Positions 7,143 to 14,052 of a stretch of DNA of 51,413 nucleotides are shown in pieces (within the stretch, counting starts at the first letter, position 1; the number at the start of each line of letters is the position of its first letter). The notes beneath the pieces are model-generated. The model worked only from the letters and a program-made list of their open reading frames with translations. It searched no databases and was not told the DNA's origin. Source of the DNA: Caulobacter sp. (lineage in GTDB: Bacteria; Pseudomonadota; Alphaproteobacteria; Caulobacterales; Caulobacteraceae); NCBI GenBank assembly GCA_017745235.1, contig JAGHZU010000027.1:1-51413 (forward strand), given 5' to 3'. A program made the position numbers and the translations under genes.

Positions 7143-7537
7143 GCCGCGCTCCTATCCGGCTCGTGGAAGGTCACGCCGTGCTGGGCGCCGAAGGCCTCGA
7201 TCAAGGCCATCAGGTCGCCCATTTCTTCGCGGGACAGGTCCGACGACGAGCGGCCCAGGTTGACGAAGCCGTTGCCGTTGATGTTCGGCACCAGGCGCAT
7301 TTCCTGTTTCAGTCCATCAAGGAAGATCAGCTTCCAGTCGTCGGCGGTGAGCTTCACGCCATGCCAGGGCAGCTGCTCGGCCACGTCGGTCAGCATCGCC
7401 CACATGCGGGCGTTCTGGGGCAGGGTGCGCTGGGGCTTCTTGAACTCGACCCGGGTGTTGATCGGGGCGACGTCCACCCAGTGGCGCGCCTTGGCGCGGA
7501 TGTCCGCGCCCGACAGAACGAGCAGCGCCCGGCTCAT
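7139..7537 (-). CDS. ninB: NinB-like recombination protein
   Basis: 132 aa from ATG 7537 (ATGA overlap with the upstream stop). Recognisable NinB signature: RVEFKKPQRTLPQNARMWAM, then DVAEQLPWHGVKLTADDWK and FLDGLKQEMRLVPNINGNG. NinB (Orf of lambda) is a recombination mediator that helps load annealing proteins on single-stranded DNA bound by SSB. The length is close to lambda Orf (146 aa). Its neighbours, an annealing-type protein and coiled-coil protein, fit a recombination module. Confidence 0.85.
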   Translation of the reverse strand: MSRALLVLSGADIRAKARHWVDVAPINTRVEFKKPQRTLPQNARMWAMLTDVAEQLPWHGVKLTADDWKLIFLDGLKQEMRLVPNINGNGFVNLGRSSSDLSREEMGDLMALIEAFGAQHGVTFHEPDRSAA

Positions 7538-8268
7538 GCGGCTCTCCGCTCTTCGGTCACGATGACGCCGGGGATGGTGCGGACGCCGGCGGCGATCTGC
7601 TGGCGGGCCATCTCGAGGAGCCACGACTTCAGGTCGTCGGGACGGGTGGCCATGAAGTGCTTCAGCGCCGCCATGGGATCGTCCAGGGTCGGGATCCAGT
7701 AGGTGCGCAGGCCCGAGCCGCGCGAGGCGGCGTTGGCGGCGCGCACCGCGTCGCGCTGGGCGGCTTGGGCGGCGCTGACTTGAAGCTCCACGTCCTCGCG
7801 GGCCTCCATGTCTTCGGGCGCTGCGGCGCGGGCGGCAGCGGCCGCAGCGTCTGCGGCTTCCTGGGCCTTGCGCTGGGCTTCGAGAGCCGCCTCCTGGCGA
7901 AGCCTCTCCTGCTCCTTCAGGTAGGGCTCCTTGGCCTTCTTCAGGGCGTCTAGGGCGAGGGGAATCTTCCCCTTGACCGTCTTGTTGATCAGGGGGGCGA
8001 GATAGACGTTGAAGGTGGCCTGGATCTCGGCGATCTGGTCGTCGAGCGGCTTCTTGCGGGCGACCCGCTCGTCTTCCAGCGCCTTGGCCGCGTCGCGCAG
8101 GTGGTCGGCCAGGTCATCGACGGCCTTCAGCTGGTCGGCGGTCGACACGATGGTGATGGTGCGGACCTGTTCGATCAGGTCATCGGCGTTGACCTTCAGG
8201 GCTTCGAAGGGATCGACGGGCGGGTTGTTGGCGCCGATGACGGCGCGTTCGTTGAAGGCATTGGTCAT
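7534..8268 (-). CDS. Coiled-coil protein of the recombination module
   Basis: 244 aa. The middle (about residues 60-185) is a long Ala/Glu/Lys-rich helix (DERVARKKPLDDQIAEIQ, then AQRKAQEAADAAAAAARAAA), with globular ends: an N-terminal GANNPPVDPFEALKVNADDL and a C-terminal LRTYWIPTLDDPMAALKHFM. The end segment resembles the helical tails found in phage proteins next to RecT or NinB. Probably a structural partner in recombination; function not shown. Confidence 0.6.
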   Translation of the reverse strand: MTNAFNERAVIGANNPPVDPFEALKVNADDLIEQVRTITIVSTADQLKAVDDLADHLRDAAKALEDERVARKKPLDDQIAEIQATFNVYLAPLINKTVKGKIPLALDALKKAKEPYLKEQERLRQEAALEAQRKAQEAADAAAAAARAAAPEDMEAREDVELQVSAAQAAQRDAVRAANAASRGSGLRTYWIPTLDDPMAALKHFMATRPDDLKSWLLEMARQQIAAGVRTIPGVIVTEERRAA

Positions 8269-9056
8269 TGGAACGCGTCCTCCAGCTCTTCGGCGCGGAA
8301 GTCGGCGTCAGCCGTTGCCTTGTGGGCGCGGGCGTTTGGATGAAGCGGCAGAAGCGACGCGCGATGTTCGTCGAACTTCTTGCGGATAGCCTTGCCCTGT
8401 GCAGTCGGAAGCTTGTCGAACCCTGCACCGTTAGAAGCGGCCCACTCGTCGCACTCCTCGATCGTGCGCAGCATGATTATCGCTGCTTCCGCCGCAACCA
8501 CGGCAGCGGGTCGCTCGTCCTCCTGCGTCCTCGGCGTGGTGTTGCGAGGTTCGCTACGGAAATCGTCCGGGAACCCACCGTCAGGCACCTCTTCGGCCGG
8601 CGTGGTCGAGAGGCCTGCGTTCATCATCACGACGACGTGCGCGAAGGCCGACCGACACGCCCGGCTGATAGCCCGGGTTTGCGCCATAGCGCGGATGGCA
8701 TAGTCAGGGCGCTTGGGCAGAACCTTCTTCTTGCCGTAAGAGATCTGCTCTCCGCCAAACCAAGTGGCCTCGTCTTCGCCGACGAAACCCTCAGCTTGTG
8801 CGATCAGGGCGCCATCCGACATTCGGCGCACTTCGCCGATGGCGCGAACGCCGCCGTCGATTTTCTCGACCTCCCGGGCCGATGCGGCGCAGCCATGGGC
8901 GATAGCAATGGCTTGCCAGCCCTCGACCTGTACGAACTTGCGATCGCCGATCTTCTTGGCGGTGTTGACGACGATGTCGCGGCAGAGGCCGGCGGCGTCG
9001 GAGCTGGCGCGGTATAGGTCCGCGTTGGTCAAGGGTTGGGCGATGAGAGCGTTCAC
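8265..9056 (-). CDS. Putative single-strand annealing-type recombination protein
   Basis: 263 aa. Residues about 30-150 (GDRKFVQVEGWQAIAIAHG, VEKIDGGVRAIGEVRRM, RPDYAIRAMAQTRAISRACR) follow the layout of phage annealing proteins of the RecT/ERF type, with a final SAFAHVVVMMNAGLSTTPAE, a stretch seen in uncharacterised phage proteins next to recombination genes. The C-terminal 90 residues are variable and charged. Position beside NinB and a coiled-coil protein supports the role, but the family is recalled, not tested. Confidence 0.55.
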   Translation of the reverse strand: MNALIAQPLTNADLYRASSDAAGLCRDIVVNTAKKIGDRKFVQVEGWQAIAIAHGCAASAREVEKIDGGVRAIGEVRRMSDGALIAQAEGFVGEDEATWFGGEQISYGKKKVLPKRPDYAIRAMAQTRAISRACRSAFAHVVVMMNAGLSTTPAEEVPDGGFPDDFRSEPRNTTPRTQEDERPAAVVAAEAAIIMLRTIEECDEWAASNGAGFDKLPTAQGKAIRKKFDEHRASLLPLHPNARAHKATADADFRAEELEDAFQ

Positions 9057-9271
9057 GCGCCTTGCTCCATCTGAGCCTTGGCGGCTTCCGCCTCGGCGTA
9101 GGCTTCGTTGTTGCGGGTGATCTGACGGGCCATGGCCAGGATTTCCGGCCGGCGGGCCGGATCGCCGTCACGCACCAGCTTGTCGTGAGCGTTCAGCAGG
9201 TAGCTGTGCGGCATGGTCGCGATCTCCGTCGCGCCGCGCGAGCCCTGGTAGTGGGTAGGTAGGTCGTCCAT
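9053..9271 (-). CDS. Small hypothetical protein
   Basis: 72 aa. The C-terminal half is helical (RPEILAMARQITRNNEAY, then AEAEAAKAQMEQ) and the N-terminus is hydrophilic (MDDLPTHYQGSRG). It overlaps the downstream gene by 4 nt. No known family; possibly a small accessory of the recombination group. Confidence 0.55.
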   Translation of the reverse strand: MDDLPTHYQGSRGATEIATMPHSYLLNAHDKLVRDGDPARRPEILAMARQITRNNEAYAEAEAAKAQMEQGA

Positions 9272-9456
9272 CAGTTGCTCCTTTGCTGAAGCTCAGCCAT
9301 CCGGGCGGCGAAGGCGGCGCGGTTGGCGGGAAGGGTTTCGGGGTGGGACTGGAGGGCGGCGGCGTTGGCCTCACCCCAGGCCTTCAGGTCGCCAGGGGTT
9401 CGAGCCAGGCCGATGCAGAGGGAGACGAGAGCCATGATGGTCTCCTCGTCGGTCAC
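9271..9456 (-). CDS. Small hypothetical protein, GTG start
   Basis: 61 aa from a GTG at 9456 (VTDEETIMALVSLCIG). The TGA overlapping this GTG at 9453-9455 would be the natural stop of the upstream acyl-carrier-like gene in the shifted frame, an argument for the frameshift described there. Mostly helical with Ala-rich C-terminus. Unknown function. Confidence 0.55.
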   Translation of the reverse strand: MTDEETIMALVSLCIGLARTPGDLKAWGEANAAALQSHPETLPANRAAFAARMAELQQRSN

Positions 9457-9652
9457 GCTGCCGCCGGCAGATCGCCGGCCAGGCGCTGATCTCGGCGTCC
9501 AGGTGGTCTTCGACCTCCATCAGCACTTCGATCATGGTGAGGTCGCAAACGCCGACCTGCGCGAAGGTCAGGCCCGGGCCCACATCGGCCGGGTCCACCT
9601 TCAGGCGGTTGGCGACGATCCGGCGGACCATGGCGGCGGTGGAGCAGGTCAT
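9371..9652 (-). CDS. Acyl-carrier-protein-like protein, probable 1-nt frameshift
   Basis: Starts at ATG 9652 (ATGA overlap with the previous gene). Residues about 8-50 match an acyl carrier fold: MVRRIVANRLKVDPADV, LTFAQVGVCDLTMIEVLM, EVEDHLDAEI. The site that normally reads Asp-Ser-Leu is Cys-Asp-Leu, so the serine that carries phosphopantetheine is absent. As sequenced the frame runs on for 30 residues over the next gene. One base more near 9487 would instead give an end with RLAGDLPAAA and a stop at 9453, in GTGA overlap with the next start. A 1-nt deletion (mutation or read error) is therefore likely. Fold inferred by pattern; function unknown. Confidence 0.5.
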   Translation of the reverse strand: MTCSTAAMVRRIVANRLKVDPADVGPGLTFAQVGVCDLTMIEVLMEVEDHLDAEISAWPAICRRQRDRRGDHHGSRLPLHRPGSNPWRPEGLG

Positions 9653-9891
9653 GCCGCGTCCCCGATCATGGCCACGAAGGGCGCTTCGTTCTGGCGAGCC
9701 GAGGCCCGGAGGCCCTTCAACTGCCGGTGCAGGCGGCGGCTCTCGCCCCGCAGATGGGCCATGGCCACTTCGGCGCGGGCCAGTTGCGCCTCGGTGGTCC
9801 AGCCCGTGGAGCACGTCGCCTTCAGGGCGGCGACGTCCGAACTGATCGCGGTGACGCGGACCAGGACGTCATGGGGAATGTCGACAGCCAT
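9649..9891 (-). CDS. Small hypothetical protein
   Basis: 80 aa, mostly helical: VLVRVTAISSDVAALKATC then a helix with EAQLARAEVAMAHLRGES and a basic end (RRLHRQLKGLRASAR). Possible short coiled coil. Coupled to the acyl-carrier-like gene by an ATGA overlap. No family recognised. Confidence 0.55.
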   Translation of the reverse strand: MAVDIPHDVLVRVTAISSDVAALKATCSTGWTTEAQLARAEVAMAHLRGESRRLHRQLKGLRASARQNEAPFVAMIGDAA

Positions 9892-9907
9892 GTGTTCTCC
9901 TGTCGGC

Positions 9908-10144
9908 TCAGGCCGCGCGCGGCGGCGGGTTGTCGGTGGTGCGGCGCTGGTCGCGGCTGGCGGCCAGGGCGGAACGAAGCTCGCCGGCCAGCCGCCAGAA
10001 GGCGGCCGCGCGCGGCTCGGAAGCGGCCCGATCCAGGGCGCGGCTCACGAGATGTTGGCGAAGAGCGATGGCGCGGTACTCGGGGACCTCGCGGCCCTCG
10101 AAGATCACGGCGCCGTCGCGGGCGATGAAGGTGCGCTCACCCAC
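9908..10144 (-). CDS. Small hypothetical protein, paralogue of 10487-10798
   Basis: 78 aa from a GTG at 10144 that overlaps the upstream stop by 8 nt; the open frame continues upstream but over the zinc-finger gene. Its first 40 residues (FIARDGAVIFEGREVPEYRA, then ALRQHLVSRAL) align without gaps to the protein from 10487 (FTARDGFVFFGERAVPEYRA, then ALRQRLVTMAL). The two are duplicates separated by one gene. Function unknown. Confidence 0.6.
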   Translation of the reverse strand: MGERTFIARDGAVIFEGREVPEYRAIALRQHLVSRALDRAASEPRAAAFWRLAGELRSALAASRDQRRTTDNPPPRAA

Positions 10145-10490
10145 GGCTAGCCTCCCCGTCAGAGGCGAGAGCGGCGCGGGCTTTCCCGGCGCCGTCGCAG
10201 GATGGGCAGGGGTCGGCATAGAGGCGGTCGTCCTCGCTGATCGTGCCGCGCCCCTTGCACGACGGGCAGTCAGCCGTGTGAGGGCAACCCCCGACGCAGC
10301 GGCGGACGACGTAGATTTCACCGTCGATGGCCCCACGCTCGCGGCGGTACATCTGCCCTTTCGGGATGACGTTGGTTCGCGGCGCGCCAGGTAGCGGGCA
10401 CGTGTCGCAAGTGTAGGCCTTGCGCGCCCGCTGGGTCGTGTCGGAGATCAGCGATACCGTCGGGGCGTCGTCGTTCCACGGGTCGCTCAA
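10137..10490 (-). CDS. Zinc-ribbon phage protein with DnaJ-like cysteine repeats
   Basis: 117 aa. The first half has CDTCPLPGAP, an Ile-Pro-Lys-Gly turn, GQMYRRERGAIDGEIYVVRR and RCVGGC, a type of phage metal-binding domain. The second half has CPSCKGRGT and CPSCDGAG, two CxxCxGxG repeats as in the zinc centre of DnaJ. Such proteins bind metal and may bind nucleic acid or protein partners; no enzyme is implied. The end ALASDGEASRG belongs to the recurring tails. It is flanked by the two paralogues. Confidence 0.65.
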   Translation of the reverse strand: MSDPWNDDAPTVSLISDTTQRARKAYTCDTCPLPGAPRTNVIPKGQMYRRERGAIDGEIYVVRRCVGGCPHTADCPSCKGRGTISEDDRLYADPCPSCDGAGKARAALASDGEASRG

Positions 10491-10798
10491 TGCTCGCCTC
10501 CCTTTACGGGGGTAGAGGCGGCAGCGATATCCAGGCCGTAGTCAGCAATGGTGTCGCGAACGATGTCGGCGAAGCTCAGCCCGTCGAGCGTGAGGCAGCG
10601 CGCGGCCCGTTTCCAACGGCGGATCTCGTCTTGCGCCTCAGCGAGCGCGGCTTCAGCCACTGTCGCCTCGCGACTGAAGTCCGCCAGCGCCATCGTCACA
10701 AGGCGCTGTCGAAGGGCGACGGCCCGGTACTCTGGAACCGCTCGCTCACCGAAGAACACGAAGCCGTCGCGGGCGGTGAAGATCGAGGACGTGGTCAT
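10487..10798 (-). CDS. Small hypothetical protein, paralogue of 9908-10144
   Basis: 103 aa. The first 40 residues are the repeat shared with the gene at 9908. The extra C-terminal part forms a long helix (EAALAEAQDEIRRWKRAAR) and a short tail ending VKGGEH, which also provides the ribosome site for the next gene. Unknown function. Confidence 0.6.
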   Translation of the reverse strand: MTTSSIFTARDGFVFFGERAVPEYRAVALRQRLVTMALADFSREATVAEAALAEAQDEIRRWKRAARCLTLDGLSFADIVRDTIADYGLDIAAASTPVKGGEH

Positions 10799-11079
10799 GC
10801 CGCCCTCCTATCCAGGTCAGTGAGACAGCCTGACGCTCGCGCCCAGCGCTGGGCCTGGATCCGCGCCTCGGTGAGCTGATGGGCCTTGTCGAGCGCAGCC
10901 AGCCAGCCGTCGGTGTCGCCGGCCGCACGCGCGCTCTTGGCCTCGTCGTCCAGTACTTCCAGCAGGAAGCGCTGCGCGTCAGTGTCAATGGCGAACGGGC
11001 CTGGCTCCATCTGCATGACGATCTCGCCACCGACGTGCCAGAAGAGGAGGGGTCGATTGGGCTTAGTGAAGGAGGTCAT
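10795..11079 (-). CDS. Small hypothetical protein
   Basis: 94 aa from ATG 11079 (MTSFTKPNRPLLFWHVGG), which overlaps the upstream stop as ATGA; the open frame runs further upstream. The second half is helical, with AQRFLLEVLDDEAKSARA and a TEARIQAQRWARA segment. No family recognised. Confidence 0.6.
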   Translation of the reverse strand: MTSFTKPNRPLLFWHVGGEIVMQMEPGPFAIDTDAQRFLLEVLDDEAKSARAAGDTDGWLAALDKAHQLTEARIQAQRWARASGCLTDLDRRAA

Positions 11080-11447
11080 TCTCCACCTCCCGTAGCCAGG
11101 GTGATGGCGGCGCGGGTCTTGGCTAGCGTTGGGCATGGGTTGCCGTCGCCGTCCTCGAAGCCGTCGTACTCGCGGGAAAATTCCCGAGCCGCCTCCAGCA
11201 GGGCATCGCGCTGGGCGATCAGGGCGAGAACAGCGGCGGAGTTGGCGAGGGCGATGAAGGCGGCGTTGGCGGCCTTGTTGCTATTGCTTGCCTGACAGAT
11301 GTCCGCAAACGGCTGGCCCTGCTGATCAAGGTGCAGCACGAACCAGCGATACTCACACTGGGTTTGTTGAGCGCTTGCAATCCACGGCCCCGGCGTCGCC
11401 TTCTCAGCCGCCGCTCTCAGCGCTTCAATGTCGAGGGAGGAGGTCAT
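11076..11447 (-). CDS. Ead/Ea22-like phage protein
   Basis: 123 aa. Pattern LRAAAEKATPGPW (residues about 10-22), a variable middle, then NAAFIALANSAAVLALIAQR matches the Ead/Ea22-like family of lambdoid phages (family known; recognised by motif). Members sit in early leftward operons as here; their role is not firmly known. A helix near the end (LLEAAREFSREYDGFE) precedes a Gly/Asp loop with NPCPTLAKT. Confidence 0.7.
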   Translation of the reverse strand: MTSSLDIEALRAAAEKATPGPWIASAQQTQCEYRWFVLHLDQQGQPFADICQASNSNKAANAAFIALANSAAVLALIAQRDALLEAAREFSREYDGFEDGDGNPCPTLAKTRAAITLATGGGE

Positions 11448-11761
11448 GCCGAGGCGCCCTCTTGCTTTGACCGCGCGCCGATGTTCATCCCGGCGAGCAC
11501 GCCCGAAATCATGTTCATGGTCGCCTGCTCGCTCTCCCGCAGGCGCTCATTCAAATCAGCGCTGAATGCGTCTCTGAGGCGTTTCGAAAGCGCCTCGACA
11601 TGCTGAGCAATATTCACGAGACGGTCGGCGACGGCCTGGTTTCCAGTGGCCGAGAAGGCGTCCGCCAGCCAGCAGAGTTCGCCTGCGATCGCTCGCGACG
11701 CGCCGACGTGCTCGTGAACTACGTCGTTCAGCAGCTCGCCGTTTTGATCCGTGGAGGTCAT
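11444..11761 (-). CDS. Hypothetical protein
   Basis: 105 aa from ATG 11761 (MTSTDQNGELLNDVVHEH), ATGA overlap with the upstream stop. Almost fully helical (CWLADAFSATGNQAVADRL, then IAQHVEALSKRLRDAFSA, LNERLRESEQATMNMI), suggesting a small helical bundle. No family recognised. Confidence 0.6.
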   Translation of the reverse strand: MTSTDQNGELLNDVVHEHVGASRAIAGELCWLADAFSATGNQAVADRLVNIAQHVEALSKRLRDAFSADLNERLRESEQATMNMISGVLAGMNIGARSKQEGASA

Positions 11762-12006
11762 CGGTCGGGCTCCTCCGATTGGAGGGCGCGCTGTTCGCGA
11801 AGCTTGGTGGTCACTGCCCATGCGATGGCGTCGAGCTTCCGGCGCGCGGCAGGGGTGTGCAGATAGATCGACTTGCCGGCGGCATGCGCGCGGTTGGCGC
11901 TGGCTGGATCGTTCACGATCGCCTGACGAAGCCGCTCAAGGTCGTCGAACGAATGTTCCGAGAGCTTGGCTTGGTTCCAGCCAAAGGTGGCGACAGGATA
12001 AGCCAT
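11758..12006 (-). CDS. Small hypothetical protein
   Basis: 82 aa, with AYPVATFGWNQAKLSEHSFD and a helical stretch LERLRQAIVNDPASANRA, then ARRKLDAIAWAVTTKLREQ. Possibly a small DNA-binding helper, but no motif is certain. Second gene of the leftward operon after its promoter. Confidence 0.6.
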   Translation of the reverse strand: MAYPVATFGWNQAKLSEHSFDDLERLRQAIVNDPASANRAHAAGKSIYLHTPAARRKLDAIAWAVTTKLREQRALQSEEPDR

Positions 12007-12008
12007 GG

Positions 12009-12356
12009 CTACGCCGCCCTCTTCAGAGCGGCCGAGGCCTCAACAGCTTCCAGCTCGCGAGCCTCAGCACAGGCCTTGTTGGCCAGCTTCCGGCAGTGAG
12101 CGGCGAACTTAGCGACCCGAGCGCGGGTCTCAGCCGTGGCAGGGACGCCGTAGAACTGGCCGACGCCGGGATTGTAGGCCGACACCTTCGCGGCCCAGCG
12201 GCGGGTCTGCGTCACGGTCAGCAGCGAGGCCAGGGCTTGGCGGCGCTGAACCGAAGCGAAATAGCGAAGGTGCTCAGCCCGCGTCTTGGCCGGAACCGGG
12301 CGGTTCAAGTCGGCCAGGGCGGCTTCTAGAGCGGACTGTTTCGAGGCGTTGGGCAC
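12009..12356 (-). CDS. First gene of the leftward operon, hypothetical
   Basis: 115 aa from a GTG at 12356 (VPNASKQSALEAALADL); the open frame extends to 12386 but that would begin inside the operator/promoter region. Helical and basic: KTRAEHLRYFASVQRRQALA, TQTRRWAAKVSAYN, then a Cys-rich helix AAHCRKLANKACAEARELE. As the first gene behind the left promoter it is in the position of lambda N, but no antiterminator motif is obvious. Confidence 0.55.
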   Translation of the reverse strand: MPNASKQSALEAALADLNRPVPAKTRAEHLRYFASVQRRQALASLLTVTQTRRWAAKVSAYNPGVGQFYGVPATAETRARVAKFAAHCRKLANKACAEARELEAVEASAALKRAA

Positions 12357-12388
12357 TTGGGTGCTCCTGCGTGGTGACAGGAGCAAGT

Positions 12389-12434
12389 TAGCAAGATTGC
12401 TACGGCTTGCAATAGGATATTTGCATCATTGCTA
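12389..12434. promoter_or_regulatory. Left operator pair OL (repressor sites) and promoter PL region
   Basis: TAGCAAGATTGCTA at 12389-12402 is a perfect 14-nt palindrome, and TTGCATCATTGCTA at 12421-12434 is a weaker second copy. Both match the three sites upstream of the Cro-like gene. They lie immediately upstream of the long leftward operon, which fits CI control of its promoter. A -10/-35 pair is not obvious by eye. Confidence 0.8.
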
Positions 12435-12455
12435 ACTTTTGGGTGCCGCTCATGA

Positions 12456-12485
12456 AAAAGCCCGCCGGGTTGTGCGGCGGGCCTT
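12456..12485 (-). terminator. Rho-independent terminator of the repressor operon
   Basis: On the minus strand GCCCGCCG-loop-CGGCGGGC is followed by TTTTT. It lies between the lipoprotein gene and the left operators, so it should stop leftward transcripts from the repressor and lipoprotein genes before PL. Confidence 0.8.
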
Positions 12486-12509
12486 TCCGTCTAGGTCGCT
12501 GAGAAGTGG

Positions 12510-12881
12510 CTACATCATGCCGAGGGCGCGCCCGATCCGGTCGGCCAGGCTTGCTTGTGGAGCCTGACAGTTCTTCTTGGTCTTGGCGTCGTTAAGGGCC
12601 ACGACCCGATTGTTGATGGCCCGCTCGGCATCGGACTTGGCCATGGCGTTGCCGATCCCGAAGTCGCCAAGGAATCCAGCAGCCGAGCGCCAGTCGATCT
12701 TGGCCGTGTCGCTGATCTGGCGCCGGGCCTCTTCAGCTCGGGTCAACTCAAGCTCGATGTCGTGGCAGGTCAGCATCGATGCTTCCGACATGCCTAGTGG
12801 CGTGGCGATCGGGTAGCGCTTGGTAGCGCAGCCGCCGATGGCGACGGTTGCCACAATCGCCAGAATGGTAATGGCCTTCAT
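12510..12881 (-). CDS. Lipoprotein in the immunity region
   Basis: 123 aa. Signal peptide ILAIVATVAIGGCATK ends in a lipobox (IGGC), so Cys18 should be lipidated and the protein anchored in the envelope. The mature part is helical (ELELTRAEEARRQISDTAK, GFLGDFGIGNAMAKSDAER). It lies directly downstream of the CI-type repressor in the same orientation and before the terminator, so it can be made in the lysogen. Position suggests lysogenic conversion, for example superinfection exclusion, but no function is shown. A spanin is less likely because a Rz/Rz1 pair exists at 26146-26713. Confidence 0.75.
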   Translation of the reverse strand: MKAITILAIVATVAIGGCATKRYPIATPLGMSEASMLTCHDIELELTRAEEARRQISDTAKIDWRSAAGFLGDFGIGNAMAKSDAERAINNRVVALNDAKTKKNCQAPQASLADRIGRALGMM

Positions 12882-12920
12882 GATCTTCCCCCTGTTCCCT
12901 AAGCAATGCGCCCGGGGCTG

Positions 12921-13556
12921 TTAGAGCCGCCGTGCGAACCACACTGGCCGGCCCATGATCTGGATGTCTTCGCCGTCCGACTCCCAGTCCGAGTACTTGG
13001 CGTTTGATGAGAAGATGCGGAGCGAGCCTCGCCGGCGTTCGACGTTTTTCACCACGTATCCGTCACCGTCCCACAGAGCGAATGGGCCTGGCTGAACAGG
13101 ATTGGTATCACGGGTGTTCACAACGATCCGGTCGCCATTGAAAAAGTCCGGCTCCATGCTGTCGCCGCGGAGATCAATGACGAGGAGGTCTTCAGGCCTG
13201 GCGCGAAGGTCTTCAATGACGAGGCTACGAGGGAGCAAGGTGGTTTGCTGGTCGCCGTCTCCCGTCCCGCCGCCCCCCATTCCGGCGTACGTCGGAAGCA
13301 CCTTCACCTCGACGTAGGCCTGGAGCGCATCCGCGACCGGAAGATCAGGCGCCGGCGCTCCCCAATCAAAACCGGGAAATGTGGCCTTCAACTTCTCAAT
13401 CGTCGGGATGCTGAGCCGACTGGTTGCTTCGCCATTGAACGGCCGGGTGATGGTTGTCGGCGTGAGGCCCGCATCCTTGGCCAGCCGCGATGGAGTCTTG
13501 CCGGCCCACTCGCACAGGGCGCGGATCAGCTTCGTGTCTTCTTCGAGCCCAGTCAT
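12921..13556 (-). CDS. cI: CI-type repressor, S24/LexA family
   Basis: 211 aa from ATG 13556; the frame is open further upstream but that would cover the operators. Residues about 1-60 carry an HTH (PSRLAKDAGLTPTTITRPF). Residues about 85-205 are an S24 peptidase-like domain: a likely self-cleavage site Ala91-Gly92 in LPTYAGMGG, the nucleophile Ser133 in RGDSMEPDFFNGD and the Lys170 in GYVVKNVERR. This is the arrangement for RecA-stimulated self-cleavage, so induction by DNA damage is likely (family knowledge). It should bind the TAGCAA-N2-TTGCTA sites on both sides and keep both early promoters off. Confidence 0.9.
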   Translation of the reverse strand: MTGLEEDTKLIRALCEWAGKTPSRLAKDAGLTPTTITRPFNGEATSRLSIPTIEKLKATFPGFDWGAPAPDLPVADALQAYVEVKVLPTYAGMGGGGTGDGDQQTTLLPRSLVIEDLRARPEDLLVIDLRGDSMEPDFFNGDRIVVNTRDTNPVQPGPFALWDGDGYVVKNVERRRGSLRIFSSNAKYSDWESDGEDIQIMGRPVWFARRL

Positions 13557-13565
13557 GCCCTCACT

Positions 13566-13627
13566 TAGCAAAAATGCTGATGACTCGCTGTTAGCAAAAT
13601 TGCTCTTGTGTCGTAGCAACATTGCTA
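13566..13627. promoter_or_regulatory. Right operators OR1-OR3 and divergent promoters
   Basis: Three 14-nt sites: TAGCAAAAATGCTG (13566-13579), TAGCAAAATTGCTC (13592-13605) and the perfect palindrome TAGCAACATTGCTA (13614-13627). They are spaced 26 and 22 nt start to start in the 84-nt gap between the divergent repressor and Cro-like genes. The site next to the cro-like start is the best match and should be bound first; the last site sits against the repressor start. AT-rich sequence between them is where the divergent promoters should lie. Confidence 0.85.
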
Positions 13628-13640
13628 ATACCGTCCGCCT

Positions 13641-13868
13641 ATGGACCAGCAGCAAATCATCTCCGCGCTCGAAGACCGCGCCAAGCGCGTCGGGCTTCCC
13701 ATGGCCGAGGTCTGCAAACGGGCCGGCATCCATCCGACGACCTTCAGTCGCTGGAAGCTGAGCGAAAGGAACCCGCAGCCCAAAGGCGCGGCCATACCCA
13801 GTGTCGCGAAGATCGAGGCTGTGATCGCGGAACGCGAAACTGCCGAGTCCCGCAGCGAGGCTGCGTGA
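13641..13868 (+). CDS. Cro-like small HTH regulator
   Basis: 75 aa with ATG 13641 just downstream of the three operators. Helix-turn-helix: LPMAEVCKRAGIHPTTFSRW (residues about 19-38). Its position opposite the CI repressor is that of Cro; it would bind the same operators and favour lytic growth (inferred). The long C-terminal helix (VAKIEAVIAERETAE) may serve dimerisation. Confidence 0.75.
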   Translation: MDQQQIISALEDRAKRVGLPMAEVCKRAGIHPTTFSRWKLSERNPQPKGAAIPSVAKIEAVIAERETAESRSEAA

Positions 13869-14044
13869 TGATCTGGCTGGCCCTCAACGCGATCGGCAGC
13901 GCCGCGCTGGCCATCGCAAACCCGATCCTCGCCATCCAGTTCTGGGAGGAGGGCAAATCGCTTCGCGCCCTCTTGTTGGTCCTGTGTGGGTTGGGCAGCG
14001 CCTTGGCCAGCCTCGGCTACGCCATGCGCATCGCGGGGGCATGA
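13868..14044 (+). CDS. Small two-helix membrane protein
   Basis: 58 aa; its ATG overlaps the TGA of the Cro-like gene. Two hydrophobic segments (IWLALNAIGSAALAIANPIL at 2-21 and LRALLLVLCGLGSALASLGY at about 32-51) separated by a short EEGKS loop form a likely hairpin in the inner membrane. It could be an early exclusion or holin-like protein, but no motif decides this. Confidence 0.65.
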   Translation: MIWLALNAIGSAALAIANPILAIQFWEEGKSLRALLLVLCGLGSALASLGYAMRIAGA

Positions 14045-14052
14045 GGCAGATG

